DNA of 64,000 bases from Chimonanthus salicifolius (lineage: Eukaryota > Streptophyta > Magnoliopsida > Laurales > Calycanthaceae), in the NCBI GenBank assembly GCA_013350335.1, contig CM023537.1, positions 50,414,608 through 50,478,607 of the forward strand. Reading direction: 5' to 3'. Each line of letters starts with the position of its first letter. The stretch's first letter is position 1. Below the pieces are notes generated by a model. That model was not told where the DNA came from. It worked only from the letters and a program-made list of their open reading frames with translations, and ran no database searches. The position numbers and the translations under genes are program-made. This document shows, one piece after another, positions 10,360 through 21,705 of this stretch.

Positions 10360-12230
10360 TCACTTGACAAACGTTTGCTTCCTCGACATTGATGGACCAT
10401 ATTTATCAGAAATAGCTGGAGAATACTTGTCGTAGGTGTTGTAGATGATCCGCATTTGAACGACTATAGATAGGGATATCGTCGAAATAGGCAATGACGA
10501 ATTTTTCTATAAATGGATTTAAAACCTAGTTCCTCAACCGCATAAACGTGCTTGGGCCGTTTGATAGACCAAACGGCATTACCAACCGTGCATACAGTCC
10601 TTCCTTTATTTTGAACGTCGTCTTCCAACACATCTCTTGTCGAATATAGATTTGATGATATCCGCTCCTGAGATCAAGTTTGGAGAAAAATTTTGAACCT
10701 TCAAGCATGTTGACCATATCGTCCCAAGTGATGATCAAGAAACCAATATTTGATGGTTATTTTGTTGATGGTGTGATTGTCCACATACATTCACCAACTC
10801 CCGTCTTTTTATGGCGCCAATAATGTTGGAACAACGCAAAGGCTCATGTTGGTCCAGATCATGCCCTTGCATAATAAGTCCTTCACTTGGCATTGTAAAA
10901 TATCGAACTCTTTGGGGCTCATTCTGTAGTGGGGCAGCTTTGGCAAGCTTGCACCGAGGACAAGGTCGATTTGATGTTGTATGTCCCGCGTCGGGCGTAG
11001 ACCATCTAGAAGTTCGTCAGGCATTAAATCGTGAAACTCAATTAATATTGGATTTACTTCCGGTGGTACAGGTATAGAGTCCAGGCTTGGCTCTAGCACG
11101 ATCAATGCTAGGACTTCTCCCGTCTCTTGCGATTCCTGCTCGATGGCGCTAAGTAGGAGGAAGGTTTCATTTCTCAAGGGGATAGGAGGACTACGTTTTT
11201 CCTTCAGCATAGGGGAAAAAAATAATTGTTACCCCATCCTTGTAAAAAGTGAAGGTGTTCTCACGACCCTTATGAATGTACTTGACGTTGCATTACCACG
11301 GCTAGCCAAGAATCATGTGACATACGTCAATGTCAACGACGTTGAAGAAAATTCGATCTCTATATGTCTGACCAATGGAGAAAAAGACGAAAAATTCTTC
11401 GTCACCTTCATCTCTCCCATGCTTTTGATCCACCCGATCGTGTAAGGAGAGGGATGTGCCTGAATCATCATATCCAACTTAGCTACCAACACTTGTGAGA
11501 TGATGTTCTCACTGCTGCCTCCACCGATGATGAGATTGCAAACCCTTTGGTTAATAGTGCATCGGGTCTTAAAAGAGATTATGTCGCTACAAAGGAAGGC
11601 TTTGTTTTGGCGTGTCAATTTCCAAACCACCAAAGCGATTCTTTTGTCTTCATGTGTAACATGTTGCTCATCATCATCCTCTTGATCCTTCACGTATCTG
11701 TCCTCCTCTGCTTGGCCTTCATTGGTGGTAAGGTTAACCAGCTGATAGCGGGGGCATTGATTCGAACGTTGGCCTGCTTCTCCACAATGATAAGACTTGA
11801 TTGGCATAGGAGGAGCGTACGATCGGGTCCTTTTTCCTAGTTTTTTTACCCTCAGTAAGATTTGACAGGGTAGCTACTGGAATCCGTGATGGAACTGATC
11901 GTGGGAGTAAAGCCTGTTGAAGGGTCCTCCCTTGGACTGGTGCAAGGTTCGACGTGGTCAATGGATGAGTTAATCTATTGATAGCAGTATTTCTTTCAGG
12001 GTCGGCTCTGAGATCCTTTAAAATCTTAGGGGCCCTAGGTGGAGTGAGATTTCAGGGGCCCTTTGTGACTGGTATATTAAGAAGTTTAAGTGTGTAGAGG
12101 CTTTTTCTGTCTGGGGTCCTATCCAGGGCCGGCCCTGATTTCTTTCCCTGGTCGATTCAATTGACTCTCCGCCCTTGTGGCCATCTGCACTACATCACTC
12201 AAGGTGAAGATCGGCTTAAACATGAAAAAG
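10360..12230 (-). mobile_element. Decayed Ty3/gypsy retrotransposon fragment (gag, protease, reverse transcriptase)
   Basis: Reading the minus strand from about 12225 down, there is a gag end (DVVQMATRAESQLNRPG), a frameshift, a zinc knuckle (YHCGEAGQRSNQCPRYQ near 11790), then a retropepsin-like segment (TRCTINQRVCNLIIGGGSSE near 11520) in which the expected catalytic D-S/T-G reads G-G-G. A pre-RT segment follows (IQHQIDLVLGASLPKLPHYR near 10980), then RT ([15 protein letters not shown] and [17 protein letters not shown], 10530-10700). The YFDD box is kept at about 10470, just beyond an in-frame stop. LTRs, RNase H and integrase are absent. It is a dead internal fragment, interrupted by the MITE at 11997-12137. 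Confidence 0.9.
11997..12137. mobile_element. hAT-type MITE, 141 bp, nested in the gypsy gag region
   Basis: The ends CAGGGTCGGCTCTG and CAGGGCCGGCCCTG are inverted repeats. A perfect 8-bp TSD ATTTCTTT occupies 11989-11996 and 12138-12145. Gag-like coding continues on both sides, so the insertion postdates the retrotransposon. Non-coding. Confidence 0.9.
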
Positions 12231-13269
12231 GAAGAATAACATTATGTAGGGAACTTCGTGCATGCCCCGAACTGAAATTGGAGCTAATTCATGGTTGAAT
12301 GATTTCTATCCATGCTCCACATCAGTGCCCTCTGATCTACCATGCCATCCTCCACCTAAGCTCCTTGTATCACCATGTCATGCACCAAGTCAACAAAATT
12401 TCCGTCCCAAATACCACATCATTACCAAGGCACTTGATACATGGAAGCCACTATCAACTACCATGTCACACAAAACCTATATGGCCACATGGATCAATGA
12501 ACACAAGTTCTTGAAACCCCTTTCGGTTTGGATACATAAACCAACTGGAATGAGTCCAAGCCCAAGAAAACAGCTAGCCCAAAAACCACCCGGTGAACAC
12601 TATCTAAAAGAAACCACCAGCTGACCTACAATATGGCGCAGAACCACCTGTCCTTACTAGCCCAATCAGCCCACATTTTGAGACCCATGTGCCCAATCAT
12701 GAACACACGTATATGCTTGCTGAATCACAATAGAAACCACCATAAATCAGGCCCAATCTGAGCCACCCACGCACATATACACTCATCATTTGACCAACCA
12801 ATCCCCACATTTTCAGTTTCCACTTCATTGATTAATCAACAACTGTTTGTCTATAAATAGAGGCTCGTTCTGCTCATTTGGGGATGCTAAGGGCAGCTTG
12901 AAGGGGCAGCTGAGAGCAGCACCTAAGTGAAGGGAGTATTCTCAGCCCACTACAAGGCAGAATTGAGTGACCATTTTCTTTTTATTATGAGCTGAGAAAT
13001 CATCTGTAAGACACAGGACATAATTTAAAGAAATTGACCTCGCCATGCACTATGTTAGTTTTAGCTTAAAATCAACATTGAGTTTGTCCGATCAACCCAA
13101 GAAATCAGTGGATTTGCGTTATGTATTTGTATATTTTGGATTGGGTCAGGTTGGTAAAAAAAAAAACCCGCATGAAATTTGGATTAGATTGGGTTGAGAA
13201 ATTTAAAATCAACCCGACTACATCGGTCGATTAGAAGAAAAAGGAAAGCAGGGACTTTCCTTCGATCAC
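12231..13269. other. Intergenic, possible degraded LTR; TATA-like site near 12851
   Basis: A 120-codon ORF at 12262-12624 has no recognisable motif and a low-complexity Pro/His/Lys composition. The sequence CTATAAATAGAGGC at about 12851 resembles an LTR or Pol II core promoter. Weak GGGTTGGG/AACCCGAC phrases at 13080-13230 recall the MITE family at 17921-18279. No boundaries can be set. Confidence 0.4.
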
Positions 13270-13603
13270 TTGTGCATGTAGGATGCACATGCTGCATCAG
13301 AGAACAATTTTGTAATTTTCACATGGTGTCTTATGTAAACTCTAATTAGAGTAATATATATAGTCATTTTAAAAGAGAGAGAGAGAGAGAGCAGATCATC
13401 TGTAATGAGAGTCGCCTCTTTTTCATTTTGCCTTTGAATGTGGTGAATCAGTCTGAACTCCGTAGACATACCGAAAGAGAATCACGTAAATCCTTATTTG
13501 TGATTTGTTTCTTTTTATTAATTTCTCTTTATTATTTTTTGATATTATTGTTTGTGTTTGTTGGGCGGAGGCCGGGTGAGCAAAAGGTGATTTTCTCCTA
13601 ACA
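13270..13603. mobile_element. Partial LTR related to the one in the YUCCA intron
   Basis: The order of phrases matches 19855-20139: TTTTCACATGGTGTCTTATG, a GA-rich run, TCTGTAATGAGAGTCGCC, CCGTAGACATACCGAAAGAG, and the T-rich end finishing CTCCTAACA. The terminal TAACA fits an LTR end of the TGTTA...TAACA type. The 5' part is missing. Confidence 0.6.
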
Positions 13604-14423
13604 ATTTCCGAATATATTTTTGGAAAAGGCTAGAGAATTACTTTTTGAAAAAAAAAAATTAAACAAAATCTAAAGGGACTAAGGGACCTACTTGACGAGC
13701 TAAATTCTACCAATAATCGAATGAGTGTCAACTCCTTAAAAAGCATTTATAGAATCTAAAAGTTTCACAGAAAAGAAAAGTGAATTCCTGAATACGGTGA
13801 CAACAATCATGTTCTCATTTAAATGCCACATTATAACCCTTTAACCTATTCTAAGTGGAGTTTGTATTAAATGCTAATGTGCAAATGGGATTCTAAAAGA
13901 TTTACTGGCACACATAATTTATTATGCGCATGGGCTTCCAACAAAAGAGATAATTTTTTAACACAAATATTGAGAAACCAAATAATTACATCATAACATG
14001 AAAACTTCTAAGAAAATAAATTACGAAGAACATAATGACAAACCTAATAACAATATATATAATAACACTTAAAGTCTTAAATATAGTAGGAGACCTAAAT
14101 CAAATTAAATTCTCTTTTCTCAATCAACACTCCCTTTCAAATTAGTGCGAAGATATCGGTGAAGTCTAATTTGAACAATATCTTTTAAAATTTGATAGTT
14201 GTAAGACTTTTTTTTTAAGATGTCTAATAATGGGTTCTTATGCTCCATTGAGATGCAACTGTATTAAGTGCAGAATGAAGATTTAAAAGAAAAAAACTAT
14301 TAATCTCTTTAATTTGCATGAACAATTGGATCACCAATATATCTTGCTTTAGCATATCTTCTTCAGATTGTGTTACAAATTTTTGCAGAGGAGCTTCAAT
14401 CACAATAGAAATCTTTAACTGTA
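13604..14423. other. Intergenic AT-rich DNA, nothing recognised
   Basis: No ORF with coding character, RNA gene or clear repeat structure was seen in this stretch. Confidence 0.6.
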
Positions 14424-14448
14424 ATGATTTTTAAAGTATGTGGAGTCT

Positions 14449-14820
14449 CCCAATACCAACTTTTGGACCCTCTCTGCCATCTTCGTGCCATCAGGAAACT
14501 TCTCAATTGTTTTGGCCCTGATGGCCCGAAGATAGTTTGTCTTGGAAATACAAAAATTTATCATTTGTTTGCCTCCCATTCTGTTAGGGGCACTGATATT
14601 TTCAATCTTCTGTCCTTTCAGTCTTGATTGGATTTGTTTCGAGCTTATTTTTATGGTTTTCTCTTTTGGTGTCCAATCTGGGCTCTTTTTGTCTTTAGCT
14701 CAATTGGGTTCTTATTTTTGCCTGGCCCGGACTGTGGGCTTATAGTGTATTTTTCCCTTTTAGGCTTTTTTCTTTTTCTTCTTGAATGAAATACTTACCC
14801 ATCATTAAAAAAAAAAAAAA
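14449..14820 (+). mobile_element. 5'-truncated LINE (L1-type) insertion, 372 bp, with poly(A) and 25-bp TSD
   Basis: The segment ends in a 14-base A run preceded by a GAATGAAATAC 3' end typical of plant L1 elements. A direct repeat beginning ATGATTTTTAAAGTATGTGG and continuing AGTCT is exact over 25 bp at 14424-14448 and 14821-14845. A long TSD plus poly(A) tail is the signature of target-primed reverse transcription. The two ORFs inside are too short to be functional. It could alternatively be another poly(A) retroelement mobilised by a LINE. Confidence 0.85.
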
Positions 14821-14845
14821 ATGATTTTTAAAGTATGTGGAGTCT

Positions 14846-15426
14846 TCATTTACGTTTGAAGGTATCATGTTGAGAAGACTTTCAACTAAAATATTAGCTA
14901 ATGATTATGAATAGAATTCCTCAACAGTAGTAGTGGTAGATGAAATGATAGAAAAATAGGTGGGTTGGAACCGACCAGACATAGGATGTATGACATATGA
15001 GAGGCAAAGGGTCCCACCAACAACATGGGTATATTCTCATTTCTAATTTGAAGTTGAGTTTAAATTACAACAGAGAGAGAGAGAGAGAGAGTTATGATGG
15101 AAGACTCATGTTATTATGAGAATGATAAAAAGAAGAAAGAAAGTGGAGTGATCCTCAACTATCATCTCCAATCAAGAAGGGCCTCAAAGGCACAAAAAAC
15201 CCACTTAGTCAAAATCTCCATGACCTTTTCTTAGAAGTCTTCTTCCCTACCCTAGCTACCATCCTATTGTCGTACCCTAATCTCTCTCTCTCTCTCTCTC
15301 AGAGAAATAATGAAGCAAGACTGCAAATGCATGACTGAAGGAGAGAAGCATGAGATTTCGAATCTTCATGGTAAGACTATCATCAAATGAATAATCATTT
15401 CTGCTCATTTGACCTAAAATCTAAGA
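14846..15426. other. Intergenic; short GA and CT microsatellites
   Basis: A (GA)n tract lies near 15071-15090 and a (TC)n tract near 15282-15301. No gene was recognised. Confidence 0.6.
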
Positions 15427-15590
15427 CTCACTCACGTGGTGTAGGTCAGTTGATTACCTTTGATTTAAAAAGTAAGAGGTCATAAGTTCAAGTTCTTATG
15501 GTCTAATTTTAGTGTGATTTAGGGGTAGGAGTCCACCCGTAAAAGTTTTACGCTAGATATCCTATGATTTTTCACACTTCAATTTAAAAA
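15427..15590 (+). mobile_element. tRNA-derived SINE, copy 1
   Basis: A-box-like GGTGTAGGTCAGTTGATTAC and B-box-like AAGTTCAAGTTC are followed by the SINE body TTAGTGTGATTTAGGGGTAG ... GATATCCTATGATTTTTCAC. It shares this order with 15682-15845. It is more diverged than the second copy. Confidence 0.6.
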
Positions 15591-15681
15591 AAAAACTTTA
15601 ATATCCCTTCATAATATATACATGACAAGTTCTCCAAGCCTGCACTCTTCAAATGCTTCCATCTTAAGTTAAAAAAAAATC

Positions 15682-15845
15682 AAGTGGGTCTAACTCAACT
15701 AGTTGCCTCCGGTCTCAGTAAGCGGGAGGTTGCGGGTTTAAACCCCTATGGCCTAACCTTAGTGTGCCCTAGGGGTAGTGGGCTCACTCGTGGGGTTTTT
15801 TCGCTGGGTATCCTGCAGTTTTCCACACATAAACTAAAAAAAAAT
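15682..15845 (+). mobile_element. tRNA-derived SINE, copy 2
   Basis: The head is tRNA-like: GTGGGTCTAACTCAACTAG (A box) and GGTTGCGGGTTTAAACCCC (B box, GGTTCRANNCC-like). The tail carries TTAGTGTGCCCTAGGGGTAG, GGGTATCCTGCAGTTTTCCA and an A-run. The Pol III boxes suggest origin from a tRNA. It is not a tRNA gene because no cloverleaf 3' half follows. Confidence 0.7.
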
Positions 15846-17920
15846 GTAAATAAATAAATAATTATAAAACTATCAAATTATTTATTTATTTAAAATTAAA
15901 AATGGAAGAATAGATGAATAGTCATAAAGATTATTAAATTGTTCAAAACTTCAAATGCTAAATTCTAAACTATCAAAATAGTGTTACATTAAAGCGGATG
16001 GCTGGATATGCAGAGTGTGTTTAATAATTAGAATTGTGAATCCAATCAAATTGAAGTGTTTATTCTTGCAACTTCAAGATTATGAGTTCGAGTCTTATAA
16101 ATATTAGAATTCCATAGAACCAAATGAAAAAAAAGTGCCAAATTCAAATGCAAATGACAACTCCAGATTGATGAACTCTTGTAATGATGAATCTCATCAA
16201 AATTCTTTCTCTATTTTTTTTTTTTTTAAATAGGATGTATTTGATTTCTACTTATTTCTTTTCATTTGAATTTAAGACTGAAATAGTTTTATGATTTACG
16301 CTTATTCCTCATATTTACTTTTAGAGTGTAAAATATAGTAATTAAAGCTGGAGTCTAAAGCAAAAATCTCATATTTAAACATGAGCTTAACTTTTCCAGA
16401 CGCACTCATTTAGATACTTCGAAAATGTGAAATTCATGAATTTATACTTTTATTGCATTAATATTAGTAAAATACAACAATAATCATTCAAAAAATAAAA
16501 ATATATTAGCAACTAAGCAGATATATTGTTGAAACATTAAAATTATTTATCAAATATTCTAACAATTGCTTCATCTTAATCATAATCTTTTCTAGCTATT
16601 AAAAAACTTTTAGAAAATAGGCTTTATTATAAAAAATAAAAAAAAGATTTAGAAGAATTACAAAACGGCTTGGGCACAAAAAACATAGGTGAGGCACAAA
16701 ATGAGTATAGAGTTTAAGCGAGAGTTAAGTACAATTAAAGTACATTTAACTACTGCGATATAGAATAATTAACTCATTTAAGAAATGAGTCGTGAATATG
16801 AAATCTGTATCTTTTTAAATAGAATTGCTTCAAATAAAATAATCGATTAAATCAAAAGTTCCCAAGTCTAGTTTGTACATTATATAGCTTAAGTTTGTTT
16901 ATTTTTTTAGTTTGCTAATATAATATTCTGAATAATAGCACTTTTAGCTAACTTTGTGATAATAATTCCAAGTTCTAGACCAACACTAGTTTCGCTCGTA
17001 GTCAACTCAGATGGATTGAATCTAAGTCAAATTAAACTCAATGGAGACTTTTTAATCTTTGATAATACATAACATAGATTAAGCCTTGTGACAACTGCCA
17101 TTATTGAGAATTCATTAAAGAATCAGCTGATTGAGGAGTTGAATAGGCTCTTGATGCAAGACAATTTTATGCAATAAGCACGCCATTTGACCAGTAGGTC
17201 TGGTCTTTCTTGGAGAGCACTACTGATGTTAGATTCATGGAAAATTTGTCAGAAATTTGCTTTAAAAAGAGAGAGTTTTAAGTTCGATTTTTACTCTATT
17301 TCAAAAGACCTCTATGTATAAAGTTACCCGGTGTGTGAGGGTAAGAAGGATTTCAGGTGTTCTAAGAATTAGTTTGGTGCTCGAAGAGATCTAGACAATT
17401 TAATCTTAAAAAAAACTCTCAACCAAAATTCGTCTCCTGCTAGCTCGATTTTAATATTGTAAAAGAGTGACTTGGACTAATCTTTTGTTAAGAAAGCCAA
17501 ATTTAATTAGGTACTTATATTTTTAAGGATCTAAGATAGAGTTTTAGAAAGAGGTAATTGTAGAATTGAGATTTTTTTAAGATATTTTAGTAGAAAAATA
17601 GGACAAAAGGCTCTTTTGCAGATTTTGTAATTGACAAAAGAGTCATCTGAACCCCTCTTATAAGTGAGATATGAGAATGTTTTTTCTCTTTTACGTATTT
17701 CTTTTATAAAGAAACCCCCCATTTTTCTCTCCCTGTATTAGTAGAAATACCTTTTCTTCCCCTCACCACCAAAACACGATAATCTGTTCTTTGTTTATGA
17801 ATTTGGACTGGTGTTCATTTTGTTTTAAGTTTGGATTACACTTTCTCTTTATCACAATAAAATGTTGGCTGAAATTCATTTGAGAGACATATCCATGTAT
17901 CGATGAATGTATGTCTCAAT
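15846..17920. other. Intergenic AT-rich DNA; possible SINE-like scraps
   Basis: B-box-like GAGTTCGAGTC near 16084 and AAGTTCGATTTTTAC near 17280 may be old SINE scraps. No gene or complete element is supported. Confidence 0.5.
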
Positions 17921-18279
17921 TAGGGCTGAAACTCGGATGGATTAAGTAGGGTTGTAATAAATCCAACATAACTCATATCAAAATTTATTGAACCTGACCC
18001 GACTCGATCCGAATTATTCAACCCGACCGAACTCAAATTTTTAACCCGACTCAACCTGAATGCTGACCGGACCCAACCCGACCCGAGTTTCAACCATAAT
18101 CACTACTGATGCACTCAAGTTAAGTTGGGTTGGGTTGATTTTAAATTTTTTAACCCATCTCAACTCGAATTTCATAACGGGTTTTTTTCCCAACCCGACC
18201 CGATCCGACCAAAAATATACAACTAGATAACCCAAATTTACTGGTTTCTTGAGTTGGGTCATGCGTGTCAGGTCCCCTA
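17921..18279. mobile_element. hAT-type MITE family 2 (ACCCGACCCG-rich), perfect 8-bp TSD
   Basis: It starts TAGGGCTGAAACTCGGATGG and ends GTCCCCTA, with an exact 8-bp duplication GTCTCAAT at 17913-17920 and 18280-18287. The interior is a patchwork of CCCGACCCG-like phrases on one strand. Related copies lie at 23420-23778 and 52991-53311. Non-coding. Confidence 0.85.
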
Positions 18280-18287
18280 GTCTCAAT

Positions 18288-19166
18288 ATTATAAGTGCTC
18301 GGCATTTTAATTATAAAATTGCAACTTTGAGTCTACTTCAAATAGAAAATTGATTTATAATTTTCTTCAAATTGAATTATAAATACTAACATATATGGAA
18401 AGAGTAATTGTGATGATGAGAATGACGTCGAATGATAAATATATTTTGAGTATTAGAATGAAAACATGCGTGTAATGAGAAATTATCTCCTGTGAACTGG
18501 TTCACAACAATTTTTTGTAAACTTTCGATAATAATCTTTGAATGTGAATATTGACAAAATTTAAGAATTGAAAGTCTGGCTTTTTCTTGATAAGTCCATA
18601 CTAATTTTGTGAACCCATTCAGAACTTTCTTCGAATCCAGTCCCATTCACAATATTAAGGGCTAAATTTTTCCTCTTATGTTCTCTGTTTTCTTAGGAAT
18701 TACCACCACAAGGCCATGCATTGCTGTTGGGTTTCTTTGTTGAATATGGTTCGAATCATTTGCTGTTTGCAATTGCTACTGGAGCTGTATCAGACAGTTG
18801 CCAGAATTCCATTGCTGCAGACAATAGAGACAAGATCAACAGATCAAAACCAGCCAACCTTTCAATTAAAGACAAGTTCCAAAAGCCCAAATGCCTGGAA
18901 TTGTCGAGGGAAAAGGCAACACAAGATTTTCAAAGAAAATCCAAAAAACACATAGAAAAACAGATTTTGACCCTTCCTTTCTTTTCATACTTTATGTCAT
19001 GTACAATGCAGAAGATCCCATGAAAGAAAAAAAAAAAAAACAGTCAAGGTGAGAAAGCGCAGGGCCTTCTGTTATCATGAAAATATGAAATCATATGAAA
19101 ACAGAGGCCTTTCTAATCAATTATCCAAGTTTTCAGGATGGTTGGGATTGATTTTAAATGACAAAG
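18288..19166. other. Intergenic, downstream of the YUCCA gene
   Basis: A 100-codon ORF at 18721-19023 (starting MLLGFFVEYGSNHLLFAIA) is not recognised. It may be chance or an old exon. The segment otherwise shows nothing definite. Confidence 0.4.
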
Positions 19167-21642
19167 TTATTTTTTTTCTATTGGATTTTCCATTGCGATG
19201 TGGCGAGCAATGTTTATGGCATCAGCTGTAGCGCCAAGAAGGCCTTTTCCAGTGAATCCTACACAGTAGAGCCCATTTTTCCCTTTCCATCCATTGGGAA
19301 ATGGGATTTGGGGCTTGCCATCCTCACCAAAAAAATCAGATTCCTGTTGATTTAAAATAGCCCATCAAAAAAGGAACAAATAATCATTAATTGGAAATAT
19401 ATGTTTAAAGAATAATATCAGTAGATAACTGAGGCCCATACACTGATCTTTTAAAACCCAAAATTTGGGTAGGCCTTTAAAGAATGTTGATAATTCTTGT
19501 TCTCTTTTAGTTTCATTTTGCATGTGATTTTCAATTCTTTTTATAGGAAGTCCAAACATCTGTTAAGACTATGTGTCCAGCTCAAAAGGTTAGCTTGACA
19601 AGTGGAGTGATCCAAGTCCCTTGTAAGTTTCTAAATCTCCTTCTTCACAACCAATGTGGGACTCATTCGCTGCCCAACGATACTACTCTACGATTTCAAC
19701 CTTTTTAATCCCAAAGAGAAATATGTTTTACTTATCGGTTCATATGAGTAACCTATTGATTATAACACTAATGGTTGTTAAGCTCTATAGAACCTGATCA
19801 TCAAAGAGATGTATTGTCAATCCAGTCGTGGGTCCTCCGAGTCTATTTTTTTATTAGATGACAATTTTATAGTTTCACGTGGCGTCTTATGTAAACCTTA
19901 ATTAGGACAGTATATATGATCGTTTTGTGAAAGAGAACGTAGAATATCTATAATGAGACCCGTCTGTTCTTTATTTTATCTTTGAGCATAGCGGATCAGT
20001 TTGAATGCCGTAGATATATCGAAAGAGAATTATGTAAATTTCGTAGATATATTGAAAGGGAATTATGTAAATCTTTGTGTTGCGGTTTACTTCTCTTTGT
20101 TAATTTCTCTTTTCTATTTTCTGATATTTCTCCCAACTAAGGGCCATTGCAATAACAAGGAATAAATAATGATAAAGTTAACAGAAACAAGATCGGTTTT
20201 TAAAAAAAAAAAAATTCCCTCTGTTTTTTCTATATGGATGAGAAAATAAACCAAAAACTGAATGAATGAAAGCTTTTATCTTTGAAGTTCTTAATTATCA
20301 GGATTAGTACCTTGAGCCAGGAGGGAACATTGCTCTTGTACCCAGTTGCAAAGACAAGTGAATCAAATTCCATTTCTCTTCCATCAATCAATTTAGCTCC
20401 ACTTCTTGTCAGGGATTCCACTTCTGGAATTATCTGTGGTTGGTCAAAACAAAAATGGCAACGAAACTGAAATTCGGAGAGTTTTTTTGAAAAAAATGTA
20501 GAAAGGAATAAAACCCTTCAATAAGAAAAACAAAAAATGAGGAAAATTTGTGGCTTTCTACCTTGATTCTTCCACTTTTAATGTAGGCAAGAGTTCCCAC
20601 ATCCAATACTGGTGTTTTCCCTGTTGTGTTCTTTAGCTCAATGGGCCCTATTTTAGGCCTTTTTAGCCCATATTTTTCAGTGTCTCCAAGCACTTTTTTT
20701 GAGACTATCAATAGAAATCTATCGACCAATTTCAGTGGAAACCACTTCAAGAGTTTCATTGCCAATCCAAATGTAGACATCCCAAACATCTCCCTTGGAA
20801 GAATATGTACCTGAAAATGGAAGAAACAAATAAAAATATAAACATAAAACTGATTGAAAATCGATTAAAGTTAAAGGCCTAGTTCATATTGCCGTGTTTG
20901 AACTCCAAATCCAAATTTTTAACAAGTTTGTTGATCAAAGTTTGCAATGTGAACGTACGCTGCTCCTTACTGCCATGAATGGTGTTGCGCCATGTTTGCA
21001 GAGATCGAAGCAAACCTCCATGCCCGAATTCCCGGAACCGATCACCAACACCTTCTTCCCTCTGTAGTCCTCGCCGGTCTTGTAATCCGCTGAATGCACC
21101 ACCTTGTTCTTCTTCCTATCTGAAAACGCTTCGATTCCACGTAACTTCGGCACAACTGGGTCGGCATTCTCACCGGTGGCCACAACCAGCCACCGTGAAA
21201 TGAACTCGACCGAGTTGCCAAATTCAGCTCTTGTGTTACTGGCAATGACTCGCCAGGCAGAGAACGTGGGGTCGAAGCGGGCACTGGTGACCTTGTGGCA
21301 GAAGAGGGGTCGGAGGGAGAAGAAGTGGGCATAGGAGATGAGGTAGGAGAGGAATTGGTGTTTGGAGGGGTAATTTGGAAAATGTGGGGGGAAAGGGAGG
21401 TGGGGAAGCTGGCAGAAATGCTTGGGAAGGTGAAGACAGAGCCGGTCGTAGGTGTGGTAATGCCACAGGGGGGCGATTGTGTCCGACTTCTCGAGGATGA
21501 TACACGGAAGGGAATGCAGGCGAAGGGAGGCCGCCACGGCAAGGCCCGATGGGCCAGCTCCGACGATAATTGCTCCATTGACCCTTACTCTCGTTGAATG
21601 TTGAGTAGTAGGACTGGTGGTGGTGGTGGTGCTCTCCTCCAT
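19167..21642 (-). CDS. YUC: YUCCA-type flavin monooxygenase (auxin biosynthesis), four exons, 410 aa
   Basis: Exons on the minus strand are 21642-20959, 20810-20562, 20433-20311 and 19343-19167. All junctions are GT-AG and in phase (228, 83, 41 and 58 codons plus stop). The enzyme oxidatively decarboxylates indole-3-pyruvate to indole-3-acetic acid, using FAD and NADPH, in the cytosol or at the ER. Visible motifs are the FAD-binding [13 protein letters not shown] near the N terminus, [10 protein letters not shown], the NADPH-binding GSGNSGMEV near residue 210, the FMO motif [13 protein letters not shown], and the C-terminal [20 protein letters not shown]. The start at MEES was chosen because upstream codons (MWRKNRGRL) add a non-conserved leader; 21669 is the alternative. 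The length equals the family norm and no break is seen. The YUC subclass is not resolved. Intron 3 carries an LTR. Confidence 0.94.
19561..20139. mobile_element. Solo-LTR-like insertion in YUCCA intron 3
   Basis: It begins TGTTAAGACTATGTG and ends CTCCCAACTA. Its second half matches the LTR remnant at 13270-13603. No internal retrotransposon region accompanies it. No convincing 5-bp TSD was found, so the exact ends are approximate. An internal short duplication (CGTAGATATAT...GAAAGRGAATTATGTAAAT) is visible at 20009-20073. Confidence 0.6.
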
Positions 21643-21678
21643 TAGTCTTCCCCTGTTTTTCCTCCACAAGCTGTAGTT

Positions 21679-21705
21679 TGCTCTCTCTCTCTCTCTCTTC
21701 TACTT
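21679..21705. repeat. CT microsatellite in the YUCCA 5' leader
   Basis: A (CT)n run on the plus strand, hence (AG)n in the transcript sense, lies about 40-60 bp upstream of the chosen start. Such tracts are common in plant 5'UTRs; a regulatory role is only possible. Confidence 0.7.

Noticed and set aside
12262..12624. 120-codon ORF as a gene
   Set aside because: No motif or gene context, and two frames overlap with similar quality; it lies in probable LTR debris.
15682..15760. A tRNA gene
   Set aside because: A and B boxes are present but no acceptor stem or cloverleaf closes; the flanks match a SINE body shared with the neighbouring copy.
18721..19023. 100-codon ORF downstream of YUCCA as a gene
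   Set aside because: No recognisable motif, start context or promoter; noted only in the intergenic entry.
21236..21667. Second and third-frame ORFs across YUCCA exon 1
   Set aside because: Overlapping shadow frames; only the frame with GAGPSGLA and GSGNSGMEV matches a protein family.
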